A stretch of DNA of 64,000 nt from Nocardioides oleivorans (GTDB lineage: Bacteria; Actinomycetota; Actinomycetes; Propionibacteriales; Nocardioidaceae), in NCBI RefSeq assembly GCF_004137255.1, contig NZ_SDWT01000001.1, positions 2,480,001-2,544,000 on the forward strand, read 5' to 3'. Within the stretch, counting starts at the first letter, position 1, and every line of letters begins with the position of its first letter. Shown here one piece after another: positions 27,219-36,520 of the stretch. The notes under the pieces are model-generated. The model searched no databases. It was not told the DNA's origin and was given only the letters and a program-made list of their open reading frames with translations. A program made the translations under genes and the position numbers.

Positions 27219-28373
27219 TCAGGCTCCCAGGGGTCGCAGCATCGAACGGCTGATGATGTGGCGCTGGATCTCCGACGTGCCGTCCCAGATCCGCTCGATC
27301 CGGGCGTCGCGCCAGATCCGCTCGAGGGGCAGCTCGTCCATCAGTCCCATGCCGCCGTGGATCTGGATGGCCTCGTCGGAGACCATCTGCAGCATCTCGG
27401 TGGCCTTGAGCTTGGCCATCGCGATGTCGGCGTCGGTGGCGGTGCCCTGGTCGTACTTCCAGGCGGTGTAGAGGGTGAGCTGCTCGGCCGCGCGCAGCTC
27501 GGTCGCCATGTCGGCGAGCTTGAAGCCGACGCCCTGGAAGCGGCCGATGGGCTGGCCGAACTGGTGGCGGCTCGCGGCGTGGGCGATCGAGAGCTCGAGG
27601 GCGCGCTCGGCGCGGCCGAGGCAGGACGCGGCCACCTGGAGCCGGGTCGAGCCCAGCCACTTCCCGGCGAGCTCGAAGCCCCTGCCCTCCTCGCCGAGCA
27701 GGGCGTCGGCGGGCACCCACGCGCCGTCGAAGTCGAGGATCGAGTTGTGGTAGCCGCGGTGCGAGACGTTGCGGTAGCCGTCGTGCACGGCGACGCCGGG
27801 GGTGTCGAGGTCGACGAGGAAGGTCGACATCTCGTTGCGGCCCCTCTCGTCGCTGCCGGTCACCGCCACCAGGATCACGAAGTCGGCCTCGTCGGCATGG
27901 CTGATGAAGTGCTTGGTGCCGGTGATCCGCCAGCCGTCCCCGTCGCGCACCGCCCGGCAGCGCATGCCCCGCATGTCCGAGCCCGCCTCGGGCTCGGTCA
28001 TGGCCAGGCAGTCGACCCGCTCGCCGCGCACGCACGGGAGCAGGTAGCGCTCCTTCTGCGCCTCGGTGCCACCGAGCAGGATGTTGGACGGCCGCGCGAC
28101 GCCCGTGTAGTGCAGGGCGTAGCTGGCCTTGCCGAGCTCCTTCTCGTAGAGCACCCAGGTGACGGTGTCGAGCCCGGCGCCCCCGACCTCCTCGGGCATG
28201 TTGGCGGCGTAGAGCCCGGCTGCGAGGGCCTTCGCCCGGATCTGCGCCACGAGCTCGGGCCGGACGACGCCGGTGCGCTCGACCTCCTCCTCGTGGGGGT
28301 AGAGCTCGCGCTCGACGAACGCGCGGGTCACCTCGACGATGCTGCGCTGCTCGTCGGTCATGCCGAAGTCCAT
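27219..28373 (-). CDS. Acyl-CoA dehydrogenase
   Basis: 384-residue FAD enzyme that forms an alpha-beta double bond in a CoA thioester. Flavin and substrate motifs are visible: AMTEPEAGSDM near residue 130, ITGTKHFISHA near 157, and the C-terminal IHGGMG and IWDGTSEIQR. In medium-chain enzymes the catalytic base is Glu in IYEGT; here that position is Asp (WDG), as in some divergent members, so either Asp acts or the base is elsewhere. Its place between an amine oxidase and a CaiD-like hydratase suggests a shared CoA-linked pathway. Confidence 0.92.
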   Translation of the reverse strand: MDFGMTDEQRSIVEVTRAFVERELYPHEEEVERTGVVRPELVAQIRAKALAAGLYAANMPEEVGGAGLDTVTWVLYEKELGKASYALHYTGVARPSNILLGGTEAQKERYLLPCVRGERVDCLAMTEPEAGSDMRGMRCRAVRDGDGWRITGTKHFISHADEADFVILVAVTGSDERGRNEMSTFLVDLDTPGVAVHDGYRNVSHRGYHNSILDFDGAWVPADALLGEEGRGFELAGKWLGSTRLQVAASCLGRAERALELSIAHAASRHQFGQPIGRFQGVGFKLADMATELRAAEQLTLYTAWKYDQGTATDADIAMAKLKATEMLQMVSDEAIQIHGGMGLMDELPLERIWRDARIERIWDGTSEIQRHIISRSMLRPLGA

Positions 28374-28382
28374 GGTTGTCTC

Positions 28383-29708
28383 CTACTTCCCGTCGGGCTC
28401 TGCCAGTGCCGCCGCAGCCGTCGACCGCCCGGTGCGCACGGCGCCCTCCATGTAACCGGCGACCCACTGGTCGGAGCCGCAGACGTAGAACGGCGGCTCA
28501 TGGGTGCCGTGCAGCGGTCCGACCGCCAGCACGTCGCCGGGGTGCCAGCTCGTGACGTAGCCCTGCGTCCACGGATCGGTGCCCCACAGCCGCGTCCACG
28601 TCTGCAGCGGTGCCGTCGCCTCCGGTCCGAACATCTCCGCGACCTGGGCGAGCGCCTCGCGGGTGCGGGTCACCGGGTCGGTCGCCACGAAGCCGGCGTA
28701 GCGCTCGGGCGGGACGAGGGCCGACAGCACGCCCTGCTGCTGCGGCCAGGTCGAGCCGATCACGCCCTCGCTCTCCGAGAGCCCGTTCTGGCCGCGTGCG
28801 CGCCAGAAGGAGTCGTCGTACGCCGCCACGAGCTTGGCGGCCGGTGCGTGGCGCTGCCGTCGCAGCGAGGTCAGCCGGGCCTCGCTCACCCCGTCGACGT
28901 CGATGTCGCGCGCAGGCCCGGACGGCACGGCGAGGACCACCGCGTCGGCGCGCAGCCCCTCGCCGTCGTACGTCGTCACCGTGCAGCCGCCGCGGCGGAC
29001 GCGGATCCTGCGGACCGGGGTCGACAGCCGGACGTCCTGCAGACCGGCTGCCAGGGTGAGCGCGACGGTGGCGGAGCCCTCGGCGACCCGGAGGTTCTCC
29101 CACTGCTCGACGTCGTAGCTGCCGGTCGTGCCGCCGACGACGGTCTTGCGCGCGTAGGCGAAGAGGCTCTGCCGCTCGATCGAGCCGTCGGCGAGGCTGA
29201 GGTGGACGAGCTCGAAGAGGCGTTGCACGTGGGGGGTCGCGCCGACCTCGCGGAGCCAGCCACCGAGGCTGAGCCGGTCGAGGCGCTCGAGGTCGGGGCA
29301 CGACCACGGGTCGGCGGGGTCAATCGTGGCGAGCACCTTCTCGAGCGCGGCCTCGACGTCGTCGTACGACGCCCGGTCGGCCTGGGTGCACCACGACGGC
29401 CACGCCCCGACGTCGACCGACCCCGGCACCTGGCGGGTGATCTCGCCGGGCTCGGCGACGTAGGACGCCGTCAGGGTCAGCCCGAGCTCGGCGACGAGGC
29501 CGAGGTAGCTGGTGTGGGCGTTGCCGACGACCTCGCCGCCGAGCTGCACGACGCGACCGTCGGGCAGGTCGACCTGCTCCACGCGACCGCCGACGCGGGG
29601 TCGGGCCTCGAGCACGGTCACCGTCGCGCCACCCGCCTCGAGGTCGCGGGCGCACGACAGGCCGGCGAGCCCGGCGCCGACCACCACCACGTCGGACGCG
29701 GACGTCAT
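28383..29708 (-). CDS. Flavin amine oxidase (MAO/putrescine oxidase family)
   Basis: 441-residue FAD oxidoreductase. The dinucleotide fold VVVVGAGLAGLSCARDLE and the following TVLEARPRVGGRVE mark the amine-oxidase family, and the C-terminal FAD region is YMEGAVRTGRSTA. Such enzymes oxidise primary amines, polyamines or amino acids to imines and aldehydes with hydrogen peroxide. It overlaps the importer ATPase by four bases, which ties its substrate to whatever that importer brings in. Confidence 0.9.
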   Translation of the reverse strand: MTSASDVVVVGAGLAGLSCARDLEAGGATVTVLEARPRVGGRVEQVDLPDGRVVQLGGEVVGNAHTSYLGLVAELGLTLTASYVAEPGEITRQVPGSVDVGAWPSWCTQADRASYDDVEAALEKVLATIDPADPWSCPDLERLDRLSLGGWLREVGATPHVQRLFELVHLSLADGSIERQSLFAYARKTVVGGTTGSYDVEQWENLRVAEGSATVALTLAAGLQDVRLSTPVRRIRVRRGGCTVTTYDGEGLRADAVVLAVPSGPARDIDVDGVSEARLTSLRRQRHAPAAKLVAAYDDSFWRARGQNGLSESEGVIGSTWPQQQGVLSALVPPERYAGFVATDPVTRTREALAQVAEMFGPEATAPLQTWTRLWGTDPWTQGYVTSWHPGDVLAVGPLHGTHEPPFYVCGSDQWVAGYMEGAVRTGRSTAAAALAEPDGK

Positions 29709-30796
29709 CGCAGCACCACCGTGTGCTCGGGCAGCCAGCCCACCTCGACCCGGTCACCGGCGTTCCAGCGGTCCTCGGCGCGCATCCGCGGCAGGTTCTG
29801 CTCGAGGACGGTGAGGGTGACGTCGGGGGCGATCGAGACCGAGTAGTGCGTGGTGGCGCCGTGGTAGCTCGTCGCCACGATGGTGCCGGCCACGCGGTAC
29901 ATCTCCGGGCCGAGGTCGGTGAGCCAGATCTTCTCGGGCCGTACCGTCACGCTGACGGCGTCGCCCGGCGTGGATCCACGGTGTCCGGGGGCCGGGACCG
30001 CGATGCCCGGGCAGACCTGGACGCAGCCGTCCGACCAGGTGCCGCTCATCAGGTTGCTGGTGCCGATGAAGCCGGCGGCGAAGACCGACGCCGGGTGCTC
30101 GTAGACGTCCTCGGGCGTCCCGCACTGCTCGATGACGCCGTTGTTCATGATGGCGACCCGATCGCTCATGCTGAGCGCCTCGTCCTGGTCGTGGGTGACG
30201 AAGAGGAAGGTGATGCCGACCTCGCGCTGGATCGCCTTCAGCTCGGCCTGCATGGCGTGGCGCAGCTTGAGGTCGAGCGCCGCGAGCGGCTCGTCGAGCA
30301 GCAGCACCTGCGGCTGGTTGATGAGGGCCCGGGCGAGCGCGACCCGCTGGCGCTGGCCCCCGGAGAGCCGGTTCGGGCGCTCCTTCGCCCGGCTGCCGAG
30401 CTCGACCAGCTCGAGCATCTCCGACACGCGAGCCTCGATCGTGCCGCGGTCGATGCCCTTGCGACGCAGGCCGAAGCCGACGTTGCCCCGCACGTCGAGG
30501 TGCTCGAAGAGCGCGTAGCTCTGGAAGACCGTGTTGACGTCGCGCTGGTGCGGGGGAGTGGCGGTGACGTCCTCGCCGCCGACCAGGATCGTGCCGGACG
30601 TGGGGTCGCTGAACCCGGCGACCATCCGCAGCGTGGTGGTCTTGCCGCAGCCCGACGGACCGAGCAGCGAGAAGAACTCGCCCCGCGCGATGTCGAGGTC
30701 GAGGTGGTCGACGACGGTCGAGCTGCCGAAGACCTTGGTGAGGCCCCGCAGCGAGACCGAGGACGTCGTGGCCGTGCTCGTCGGGTCGGGCGTCAT
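29705..30796 (-). CDS. ABC importer ATPase, PotA-type
   Basis: 363-residue ATP-binding subunit. Walker A LLGPSGCGKTT is near residue 48, the Q-loop VFQSYALF near 90, the ABC signature RLSGGQRQRVALARAL near 143, Walker B VLLLDEPLAALD near 165 and the H-loop VTHDQDEAL near 198. A C-terminal TOBE-type beta domain follows. It overlaps the amine oxidase and PotC-type genes by four bases each. The family transports spermidine/putrescine and related cations, including betaine-like compounds. Confidence 0.95.
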   Translation of the reverse strand: MTPDPTSTATTSSVSLRGLTKVFGSSTVVDHLDLDIARGEFFSLLGPSGCGKTTTLRMVAGFSDPTSGTILVGGEDVTATPPHQRDVNTVFQSYALFEHLDVRGNVGFGLRRKGIDRGTIEARVSEMLELVELGSRAKERPNRLSGGQRQRVALARALINQPQVLLLDEPLAALDLKLRHAMQAELKAIQREVGITFLFVTHDQDEALSMSDRVAIMNNGVIEQCGTPEDVYEHPASVFAAGFIGTSNLMSGTWSDGCVQVCPGIAVPAPGHRGSTPGDAVSVTVRPEKIWLTDLGPEMYRVAGTIVATSYHGATTHYSVSIAPDVTLTVLEQNLPRMRAEDRWNAGDRVEVGWLPEHTVVLR

Positions 30797-31626
30797 CGGT
30801 GGCCTCCGGTGATCAGGTCGAGGCTGGACTGCCCGCGGCCGAAGAGCCGCGGGAGCGTCAGGGCCGCCACGATCAGCAGTGCCGAGCCGAGCAGCATCAG
30901 GGTGCCGATCGCGTTGATCGAGGGCGAGACGCCGAAGCGGATCGAGGAGTAGACGCGCACCGGCAGCGGCTGGGGGTCGACCCCGGTCGTGAAGAACGCC
31001 AGCACGAAGTCGTCGAAGACGAGGGCGAAGACCAGCAGGCCCGCGCCGAGGAGGGCGGGGACGAGCATCGGGAGGATGACCAGCCGCACGGCCTGGGCGG
31101 GCGTGCACCCGAGGTCGCGGGCGGCCTCCTCGACCTCCAGCGCGATGGCGGTCAGCCGTCCCCGCACGATCACGGTGACGTAGGCGATCGAGAACGTGAT
31201 CTCGGCGAGGACCACGGTGGTCATCGAGAGCTTCATCCCGATGCCGGTGAACAGCAGCAGGGCCGCGACTCCCGTGACGATCTCGGGCGTGACGAGGGGG
31301 AGCAGGGTGACCGCCCCGATGACCCGGCCGCGCCGTGAGGTGACCCGCTCGAGCCCCAGCGCGAGCATGGTCCCCAGCACGAGCGAGCCGACCGTCGCGA
31401 TGCTCGCGATCGTCAGGCTCGCCACCAGCGAGTCGAGCAGGGCGCGGTCGTGGACGAGGTCGTCGTACCAGCGCAGGCTGAAGCCGGAGAACGACGACAG
31501 CGACTTCTTGTCGTTGAAGCTGAAGAGCGCGACCGCGAGGATCGGCAGGTAGAGCCACGCGAAGAAGACGACCGTGGCCACGACCGCGAGGAGCGGCTTG
31601 CGCTCCAGCCGGCGTCGCCGCGCCAT
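30793..31626 (-). CDS. ABC importer permease, PotC-type
   Basis: 277-residue membrane subunit with about six helices after a basic tail (ARRRRLERK). The EAA loop reads EAARDLGCTPAQAVRLVILP near residue 160. It overlaps the ATPase by four bases and shares one base with the preceding permease stop (TGATG), so the importer is translated as a unit. Confidence 0.94.
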   Translation of the reverse strand: MARRRRLERKPLLAVVATVVFFAWLYLPILAVALFSFNDKKSLSSFSGFSLRWYDDLVHDRALLDSLVASLTIASIATVGSLVLGTMLALGLERVTSRRGRVIGAVTLLPLVTPEIVTGVAALLLFTGIGMKLSMTTVVLAEITFSIAYVTVIVRGRLTAIALEVEEAARDLGCTPAQAVRLVILPMLVPALLGAGLLVFALVFDDFVLAFFTTGVDPQPLPVRVYSSIRFGVSPSINAIGTLMLLGSALLIVAALTLPRLFGRGQSSLDLITGGHR

Positions 31627-32516
31627 CAGCGCTCGCCCCCTCGGGTCGCGGTGGCGCGGAGGTAGGCGACCATCAGCACGGTGAGCGCAGCCATCATGCC
31701 GACGGTCAGGGCCGAGCCCAGCGGCCAGTTCTGCCCCTCGGCGAACTGCTGCTGCACGAGGTTGCCCATCATGTAGGTGCTGGCACCTCCCAGCAGCTGG
31801 GCGCTGACGAAGTCACCCAGCGCGGGCAGGAAGACCAGCAGTGCGCCGCCGTAGAGCCCGGCGCGCGTCGCAGGCAGCGTCACGCCGACGAACGTGCGGA
31901 CCGGGCCGTGGTAGAGGTCCTTGCCGGCCTCGATGAGCGAGGTGTCGAGCCGCTCGAGCGAGGCGTAGACGGGCAGGATCATGAAGACCACGAAGCCGTA
32001 GACCAGCCCGCCGACCACCGCCCAGGGCGTGTTGAGGAAGGTCACGCCGTCGCTGATCCCGCTGGCGCGCAGGCCGCTGTTGACCAGGCCGTCGTCCGAC
32101 AGGAGCGCCTTCCAGGCGTACATCCGCACCAGGTAGCTGGCGAAGAACGGGACGACGATCGCGGCGATCAGCGCGTTCTTGTAGCGGCCGCCGTGCAGCG
32201 CGATGGCGTACGCCACGGGGTAGGCGATGAGCGCCGAGATGACGACGGTGGCGAGCGCGTAGAGCAGCGAGCGGAGGAACAGCTCGAGGTAGACCTCGTT
32301 CCAGATCGCCCGGTAGTTGGCGGTGCTGGCGGCGAAGGCCGGGTAGCCGTCGTTGGTGGTGCGCCCGAAGGACAGCATCACGATGAGCGCCATGCTGGAG
32401 ACGAAGAACGTCACCATCCACGCCGTCGGCAGCGCGAGGAGCCACCCCCACAGCGAGGTGCGCTGGGCCGACCTCCGCGTCCCGGTGTGCACGTCACCCT
32501 GCTCGACGGTCGTCAT
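31626..32516 (-). CDS. ABC importer permease, PotB-type
   Basis: 296-residue membrane subunit, partner of the PotC-type permease. A cytoplasmic tail is followed by about six helices; the ATPase-docking loop is seen in EAGKDLYHGPVRTFVGVTLP near residue 205. The start ATG lies two bases after the binding-protein stop. The order binding protein, PotB, PotC, PotA is compact with no room for internal promoters. Confidence 0.93.
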   Translation of the reverse strand: MTTVEQGDVHTGTRRSAQRTSLWGWLLALPTAWMVTFFVSSMALIVMLSFGRTTNDGYPAFAASTANYRAIWNEVYLELFLRSLLYALATVVISALIAYPVAYAIALHGGRYKNALIAAIVVPFFASYLVRMYAWKALLSDDGLVNSGLRASGISDGVTFLNTPWAVVGGLVYGFVVFMILPVYASLERLDTSLIEAGKDLYHGPVRTFVGVTLPATRAGLYGGALLVFLPALGDFVSAQLLGGASTYMMGNLVQQQFAEGQNWPLGSALTVGMMAALTVLMVAYLRATATRGGER

Positions 32517-32518
32517 GG

Positions 32519-33631
32519 TCAGCTGGCCTTGACCTCGGTCCAGACCGCCGCACGACGCTGGACCTCGTCGGTGTCGAGGAGGCGGAAGACGTTCTCGTTC
32601 TCGAGGTCGCCCAGCTCGATGTTGCAGGCGGGCACGTCCTTCGCGAGGTCGGCGAAGGCGGGGAGCGCGTCCTTCACCGGGAACGGGTAGTAGAGGTAGT
32701 TCATGTTCGTGACGGCGTTCTCGGGCCGCAGCAGGTAGTCGATGAAGAGCATCGCCGTGCCGGGGTGCCGGGCGTTGGCGGGGATGACGTAGGCGTCGGA
32801 GTTGATCGGCGCGCCCTCGCTCGGCGACTCGAAGTCGAACGTCGTCGGGTCGTCGGCCAGCCCCTGGCGGAGGTAGAGGAAGTCGCCGCTCCACATGTGG
32901 TGGACCCAGGCGTCGCCCGCGACCATGTTGTTGATGTCGTCGGAGGAGTAGGCCCGCAGGTAGTCCTTCTGGCTGATCAGCACGTCCTTGATGTCGTCGA
33001 GCTCCCCCGGGTCGGCGGTGTTCACGTCGTAGCCGAGCAGCAGCGCCGCCATCGCGAGCGCCTCGTCCTGGTCGTCGAGGGTGAAGATGCGCCCGCGCGC
33101 CTCGTCGTTCCAGAGGTCCTTCCAGCTGCCGGTCATCGTCGACACCCGGTCGGTGCGCCAGCCGACGCCGGTCTTGTAGACCGTGAACGGCACGGACGCC
33201 TGCGAGCCGGCGTCGTACCAGGGGTCGTTGAAGTAGGAGCCGGAGTAGAAGACCTGGTCGGCGTTGGTCAGCTCGGCGTGGTCGATCGCGCGGAGCTTGC
33301 CCTCCTGGCGCAGCTTGACGACCCACTTGGCGATCGGGAAGACGACGTCGTACTGGTTGCCGGCGGCGAGCTTGGCGTACATCCCCTCCATCGAGTCGTA
33401 GTTGGACTCGATCACCTTCACGCCGTACTCCTCCTGGAAGCCCTTGACCACGCTCGGCGCGAGGTAGTCGGCCCAGTTGAAGTAGACGAGGTCGCCGTCG
33501 ACCTTCGCCCGGGCCGACGCGGGGAGCGGGGCCCTGGTGGGTACGTCGTCGCGGATGTAGGCGCAGCCGGGCAGCGTGGTGGCCCCCAGGGCGAGGCCGC
33601 CCGCGAGGACGCCGCGCCGGCTGGCCCGCAT
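32519..33631 (-). CDS. ABC importer substrate-binding lipoprotein, PotD-type
   Basis: 370-residue extracytoplasmic binding protein. The N-terminus has SRRGVLAGG (Tat-like) and a lipobox TLPGC with Cys near residue 23. FNWADYLAPSVVKGFQEEYG near 52 is the classic opening of spermidine/putrescine-binding proteins. The ligand may be a polyamine or another cationic amine; the downstream enzymes suggest one that is finally handled as a CoA ester. It follows TetR with a one-base overlap (TGATG). Confidence 0.92.
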   Translation of the reverse strand: MRASRRGVLAGGLALGATTLPGCAYIRDDVPTRAPLPASARAKVDGDLVYFNWADYLAPSVVKGFQEEYGVKVIESNYDSMEGMYAKLAAGNQYDVVFPIAKWVVKLRQEGKLRAIDHAELTNADQVFYSGSYFNDPWYDAGSQASVPFTVYKTGVGWRTDRVSTMTGSWKDLWNDEARGRIFTLDDQDEALAMAALLLGYDVNTADPGELDDIKDVLISQKDYLRAYSSDDINNMVAGDAWVHHMWSGDFLYLRQGLADDPTTFDFESPSEGAPINSDAYVIPANARHPGTAMLFIDYLLRPENAVTNMNYLYYPFPVKDALPAFADLAKDVPACNIELGDLENENVFRLLDTDEVQRRAAVWTEVKAS

Positions 33632-34353
33632 CACTTCCGCCCTGGGCCCGGAGGGGAGGTCGGGAAGGGTGCGGCCGGCGGCAGCGGGTCGTCGAGGCCG
33701 ACCAGGATGCCCATCGTGGTGGTCAGGGCCGTCCGGGCCTCGGCCAGGCCCAGGTCGCCGGCCAGGACCCGGCCCCCGAGGCCGTCGGTCATCGCCACCG
33801 CGGTCTCGGCGAGCTGGCGGGCGCCGGTGCGCAGCGTGAAGTCGCCGCGCTCGACGCCGTCCTCGAGGATCTCCTCGACCGAGCTGTAGAGCAGCTCGTA
33901 GACGTCCTGGCCGACCTTGGCGAGGTGGGGGTCGCGGATGCAGAGCAGGGCCAGCTCCTGCCACAGCATCCACTCGTGCCGCAGCCGGTCGTCGCTCGGC
34001 AGGCAGCGGTCGAGGAACGACGAGAGCCGGGCCGCCGAGCCCTCGCCGGCGCTCGCGACCGCCTGCGCGTTGAGCTCGGTGGAGACGCCGTGGGAGTAGG
34101 CGAGCACCTCGCCGAACAGCAGCTCCTTGGTGTCGAAGTGGTAGTGCAGCAGGCCCGAGGAGACGCCGGCCTCACGGGCGATCGCGGCCATCCGCACCTT
34201 GGCCAGGCCGTCGCGCACGAGGCACGTCGCGGCCGCGGCGAGGATCCGCGAACGGGCGTCGGCGGCGGCCTGCTCGCGCTGGTTGAGCGCTGCGCCGGTC
34301 GTCGTGCCGGACGTCGTGCCGGACGTCGCGCCGACCGTGGGTCCCGACGCCAT
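33631..34353 (-). CDS. TetR-family repressor of the amine catabolism island
   Basis: 240-residue regulator. After a Gly/Thr/Ser-rich N-terminal tail (repeated GTTSG-type units) comes the helix-turn-helix (ILAAAATCLVRDG, then IAREAGVSSGLLHYHFDTK, about residues 37-80), most like BetI-type TetR proteins. It is the first gene of the run down to 26417. The palindrome TGACTGTTCAGTCA lies 30 bases upstream, and a second, better copy lies at the Rieske gene start, so this protein probably controls three promoters. Confidence 0.92.
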   Translation of the reverse strand: MASGPTVGATSGTTSGTTTGAALNQREQAAADARSRILAAAATCLVRDGLAKVRMAAIAREAGVSSGLLHYHFDTKELLFGEVLAYSHGVSTELNAQAVASAGEGSAARLSSFLDRCLPSDDRLRHEWMLWQELALLCIRDPHLAKVGQDVYELLYSSVEEILEDGVERGDFTLRTGARQLAETAVAMTDGLGGRVLAGDLGLAEARTALTTTMGILVGLDDPLPPAAPFPTSPPGPGRK

Positions 34354-34381
34354 CAGCCCCCCAGTCGTCCCGTGGAAAGAT

Positions 34382-34414
34382 TTGACTGTTCAGTCAGTCA
34401 GGCGATGTTAAAGT
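34382..34414. promoter_or_regulatory. TetR operator and divergent promoter
   Basis: TGACTGTTCAGTCA (34383-34396) is a palindrome with 6-bp arms around TT, followed by a further GTCA. It lies between the divergent TetR and acyl-CoA synthetase genes. On the plus strand a TAAAGT box (34409-34414) sits seven bases before the GTG start, so the synthetase transcript looks leaderless and the operator covers its upstream promoter region. The same core recurs at 37636-37653. Confidence 0.75.
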
Positions 34415-34421
34415 CGCCCGC

Positions 34422-36500
34422 GTGAGCCGTCAAGGGCCGTCGGTCGCGTCGCTCGACGCGCTGTTCTCGCCGCGCAGCGTGGCCATCGTGGGCGCCAGCG
34501 CGGACACCGCCAAGTGGGGCAACGTCCTCGCCCGTCGTGCGCTGGCTGCGGGCGGCGACCGCGAGGTGCTGCTGGTCAACCGCGGCGGGGGACAGGTGCT
34601 CGGTCGCCCGGCGCACGTCTCGGCCGCTGCGGCGGCGCGGGCGCACGGTGCCGCCCTGGACCTGGTCGTGCTGTGCGTCCCCGTCGCCGGGTTCGTCGGC
34701 GCGGTGGGGGACGCAGTCGACGCGGGCGCCCGGGCGATCGTGGCGATCACAGCCGGCCTCTCGGAGGCCGGACCGGAGGGAGCCCGGGTCGAGGCGGAGG
34801 GGCTCGCGCTCGCCCGGGCGGCGGGCGCGGTGCTGGTGGGACCGAACTGCCTCGGTGTCGCCGACACCACGACGTCGCTCCAGCTCGCGCACGCGGTCCT
34901 GCCTGCGGGGGACGTGGCCGTGCTGAGCCAGAGCGGCAACCTCGTGCTGGACCTCGCCGACCTCCTGGATCGGCGGGGGCTCGGGGTGTCGCGGTTCGTC
35001 TCGCTCGGCAACCAGGCCGACCTCGGCGTGGTGGACTTCATGCGTGCCTGCGTGGACCACGACGGCACCCGGGCGGTGGCGATCTACGTCGAGGACGTGC
35101 TCGACGGCGACGCGTTCCTGGCCGCGGCCCGGGCGCTCCGCGAGGCGGGCAAGCCGGTCGTGCTGCTGGCCCCGGGCCGCACCGAAGCGGCGGTGCGCAG
35201 CGCGGCCTCGCACACCGGGTCGCTGACCAGCTCGTCCGCGGTGGTCGACGCCGCCTGCGCCGCCGTCGGGGCCCACCGGGTGGACCACCCCACGCAGATG
35301 GCCGACCTGCTGGCGGCCCTCCGTGCACCGCGGCGGGCTGCGGGACGTCGTACGGGCATCGTCACCGACGGCGGCGGCCACGGTGCGGTCGCGGCCGACG
35401 CCCTCGAGGTCGCGGGACTGCAGGTCCCGGTGCTGACGGAGCCGACGACGACCGCGCTGGCCGCCGGGCTCTGGGAGCACTCCACCGTGACGAACCCGGT
35501 GGACCTGGCCGGCGCCGGCGAGCAGGACGTCGCGAGCTATGCGCGCGCCGTGGCCGCGCTGCTGGCCTCGCCACAGGTCGACGCGGTGCTGCTGACGGGC
35601 TACTTCGGTGGCTACTCGAAGGAGGAGACCGACCTCGCCGGACCGGAGCTGGCCGCCGCGGCGGCGATGGCCTCCGCGGTCGCCGCGCAGGACAAGCCGC
35701 TCGTGGTGCAGACGATCCATCCCGACAGCCCGTCGATGCGGCTGCTGCGCGCCGCGGGGGTCCCGGTGCACCGCGACGTCGACCGGGCGTGCGCGGTGCT
35801 CGCCGGGCTCGTCGAGCCGGCCACCCGTCGCCCGGAGGCACGGGTGGTCGTGGCCGCGGAGCCCGTCACCGACACGTCGTACGCCGCCTCGCGCGAGCTG
35901 GTGGCCGCAGCAGGGGTGGCCGTCGCGGCCTCCGTGTCGGTCACCGGCCGCGTCGGCCTCGAGTCCGCGCTGTCCGATCCGGGGATGGCGTACCCCCTCG
36001 TGCTCAAGGCCACCGGGCGGTTGCACAAGTCCGAGGGCGGGGGAGTCGTGCTGGGGCTGGGGTCGCGCGCCGAGGTGCTCGAGGCGTACGACGACCTCGT
36101 CGCGCGGCTGGACCCGCCCGCGGTGTCGGTGGAGGAGATGGCCGACCTCGGGGAGGGCGTCGAGCTGATCGTCGGCTGCGTGCGCGACCCGAGGTTCGGG
36201 CCGGTCGTGATGGTCGGGCTCGGCGGCATCTTCGCCGAGGTGCTCGGCGACACCTCATGCGCGCTCGCCCCGGTCGGCGTCGAGACCGCGCGCGAGCTGC
36301 TGCTGTCGCTGCGCGGTGCGCCGCTGCTGCTCGGCACGCGGGGTCGTGCTCCGGTCGACCTCGATGCCCTCAGTGACGTCGTGGCGCGGCTCTCCGTGCT
36401 CGCCGCCGCCCACCTCGAGATCGCCGAGCTGGAGCTCAACCCGGTGCTCGCCGGGCCTGGCGGCGTGCTCGCGCTGGACGCGCGAGTGGTGCTGGGCTGA
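34422..36500 (+). CDS. NDP-forming acyl-CoA synthetase (fused alpha/beta)
   Basis: 692-residue cytosolic ligase that makes an acyl-CoA from acid, CoA and NTP through a phosphohistidine. The alpha part has a CoA-binding Rossmann domain (FSPRSVAIVGASADTAKWG near residue 15) and ligase domains with GPNCLGV near 143 and the likely phosphohistidine in SHTGSL near 263. The beta part is an ATP-grasp domain (LVLKATGRLHKSEGGGVVLG near 525; GVELIVGCVRDPRFGPVVM near 580). It diverges from TetR across the operator, so it belongs to the amine regulon and would activate the deaminated acid for the dehydrogenase and hydratase. Confidence 0.93.
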   Translation: MSRQGPSVASLDALFSPRSVAIVGASADTAKWGNVLARRALAAGGDREVLLVNRGGGQVLGRPAHVSAAAAARAHGAALDLVVLCVPVAGFVGAVGDAVDAGARAIVAITAGLSEAGPEGARVEAEGLALARAAGAVLVGPNCLGVADTTTSLQLAHAVLPAGDVAVLSQSGNLVLDLADLLDRRGLGVSRFVSLGNQADLGVVDFMRACVDHDGTRAVAIYVEDVLDGDAFLAAARALREAGKPVVLLAPGRTEAAVRSAASHTGSLTSSSAVVDAACAAVGAHRVDHPTQMADLLAALRAPRRAAGRRTGIVTDGGGHGAVAADALEVAGLQVPVLTEPTTTALAAGLWEHSTVTNPVDLAGAGEQDVASYARAVAALLASPQVDAVLLTGYFGGYSKEETDLAGPELAAAAAMASAVAAQDKPLVVQTIHPDSPSMRLLRAAGVPVHRDVDRACAVLAGLVEPATRRPEARVVVAAEPVTDTSYAASRELVAAAGVAVAASVSVTGRVGLESALSDPGMAYPLVLKATGRLHKSEGGGVVLGLGSRAEVLEAYDDLVARLDPPAVSVEEMADLGEGVELIVGCVRDPRFGPVVMVGLGGIFAEVLGDTSCALAPVGVETARELLLSLRGAPLLLGTRGRAPVDLDALSDVVARLSVLAAAHLEIAELELNPVLAGPGGVLALDARVVLG

Positions 36501-36520
36501 GTGCCCTGGGCCGGGCTCGG

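Noticed and set aside
34261..34335. GTCGTGCCGGAC-type tandem repeat
   Set aside because: It lies in the coding start of the TetR gene and encodes its Gly/Thr/Ser-rich tail. It is short and shows no independent function.
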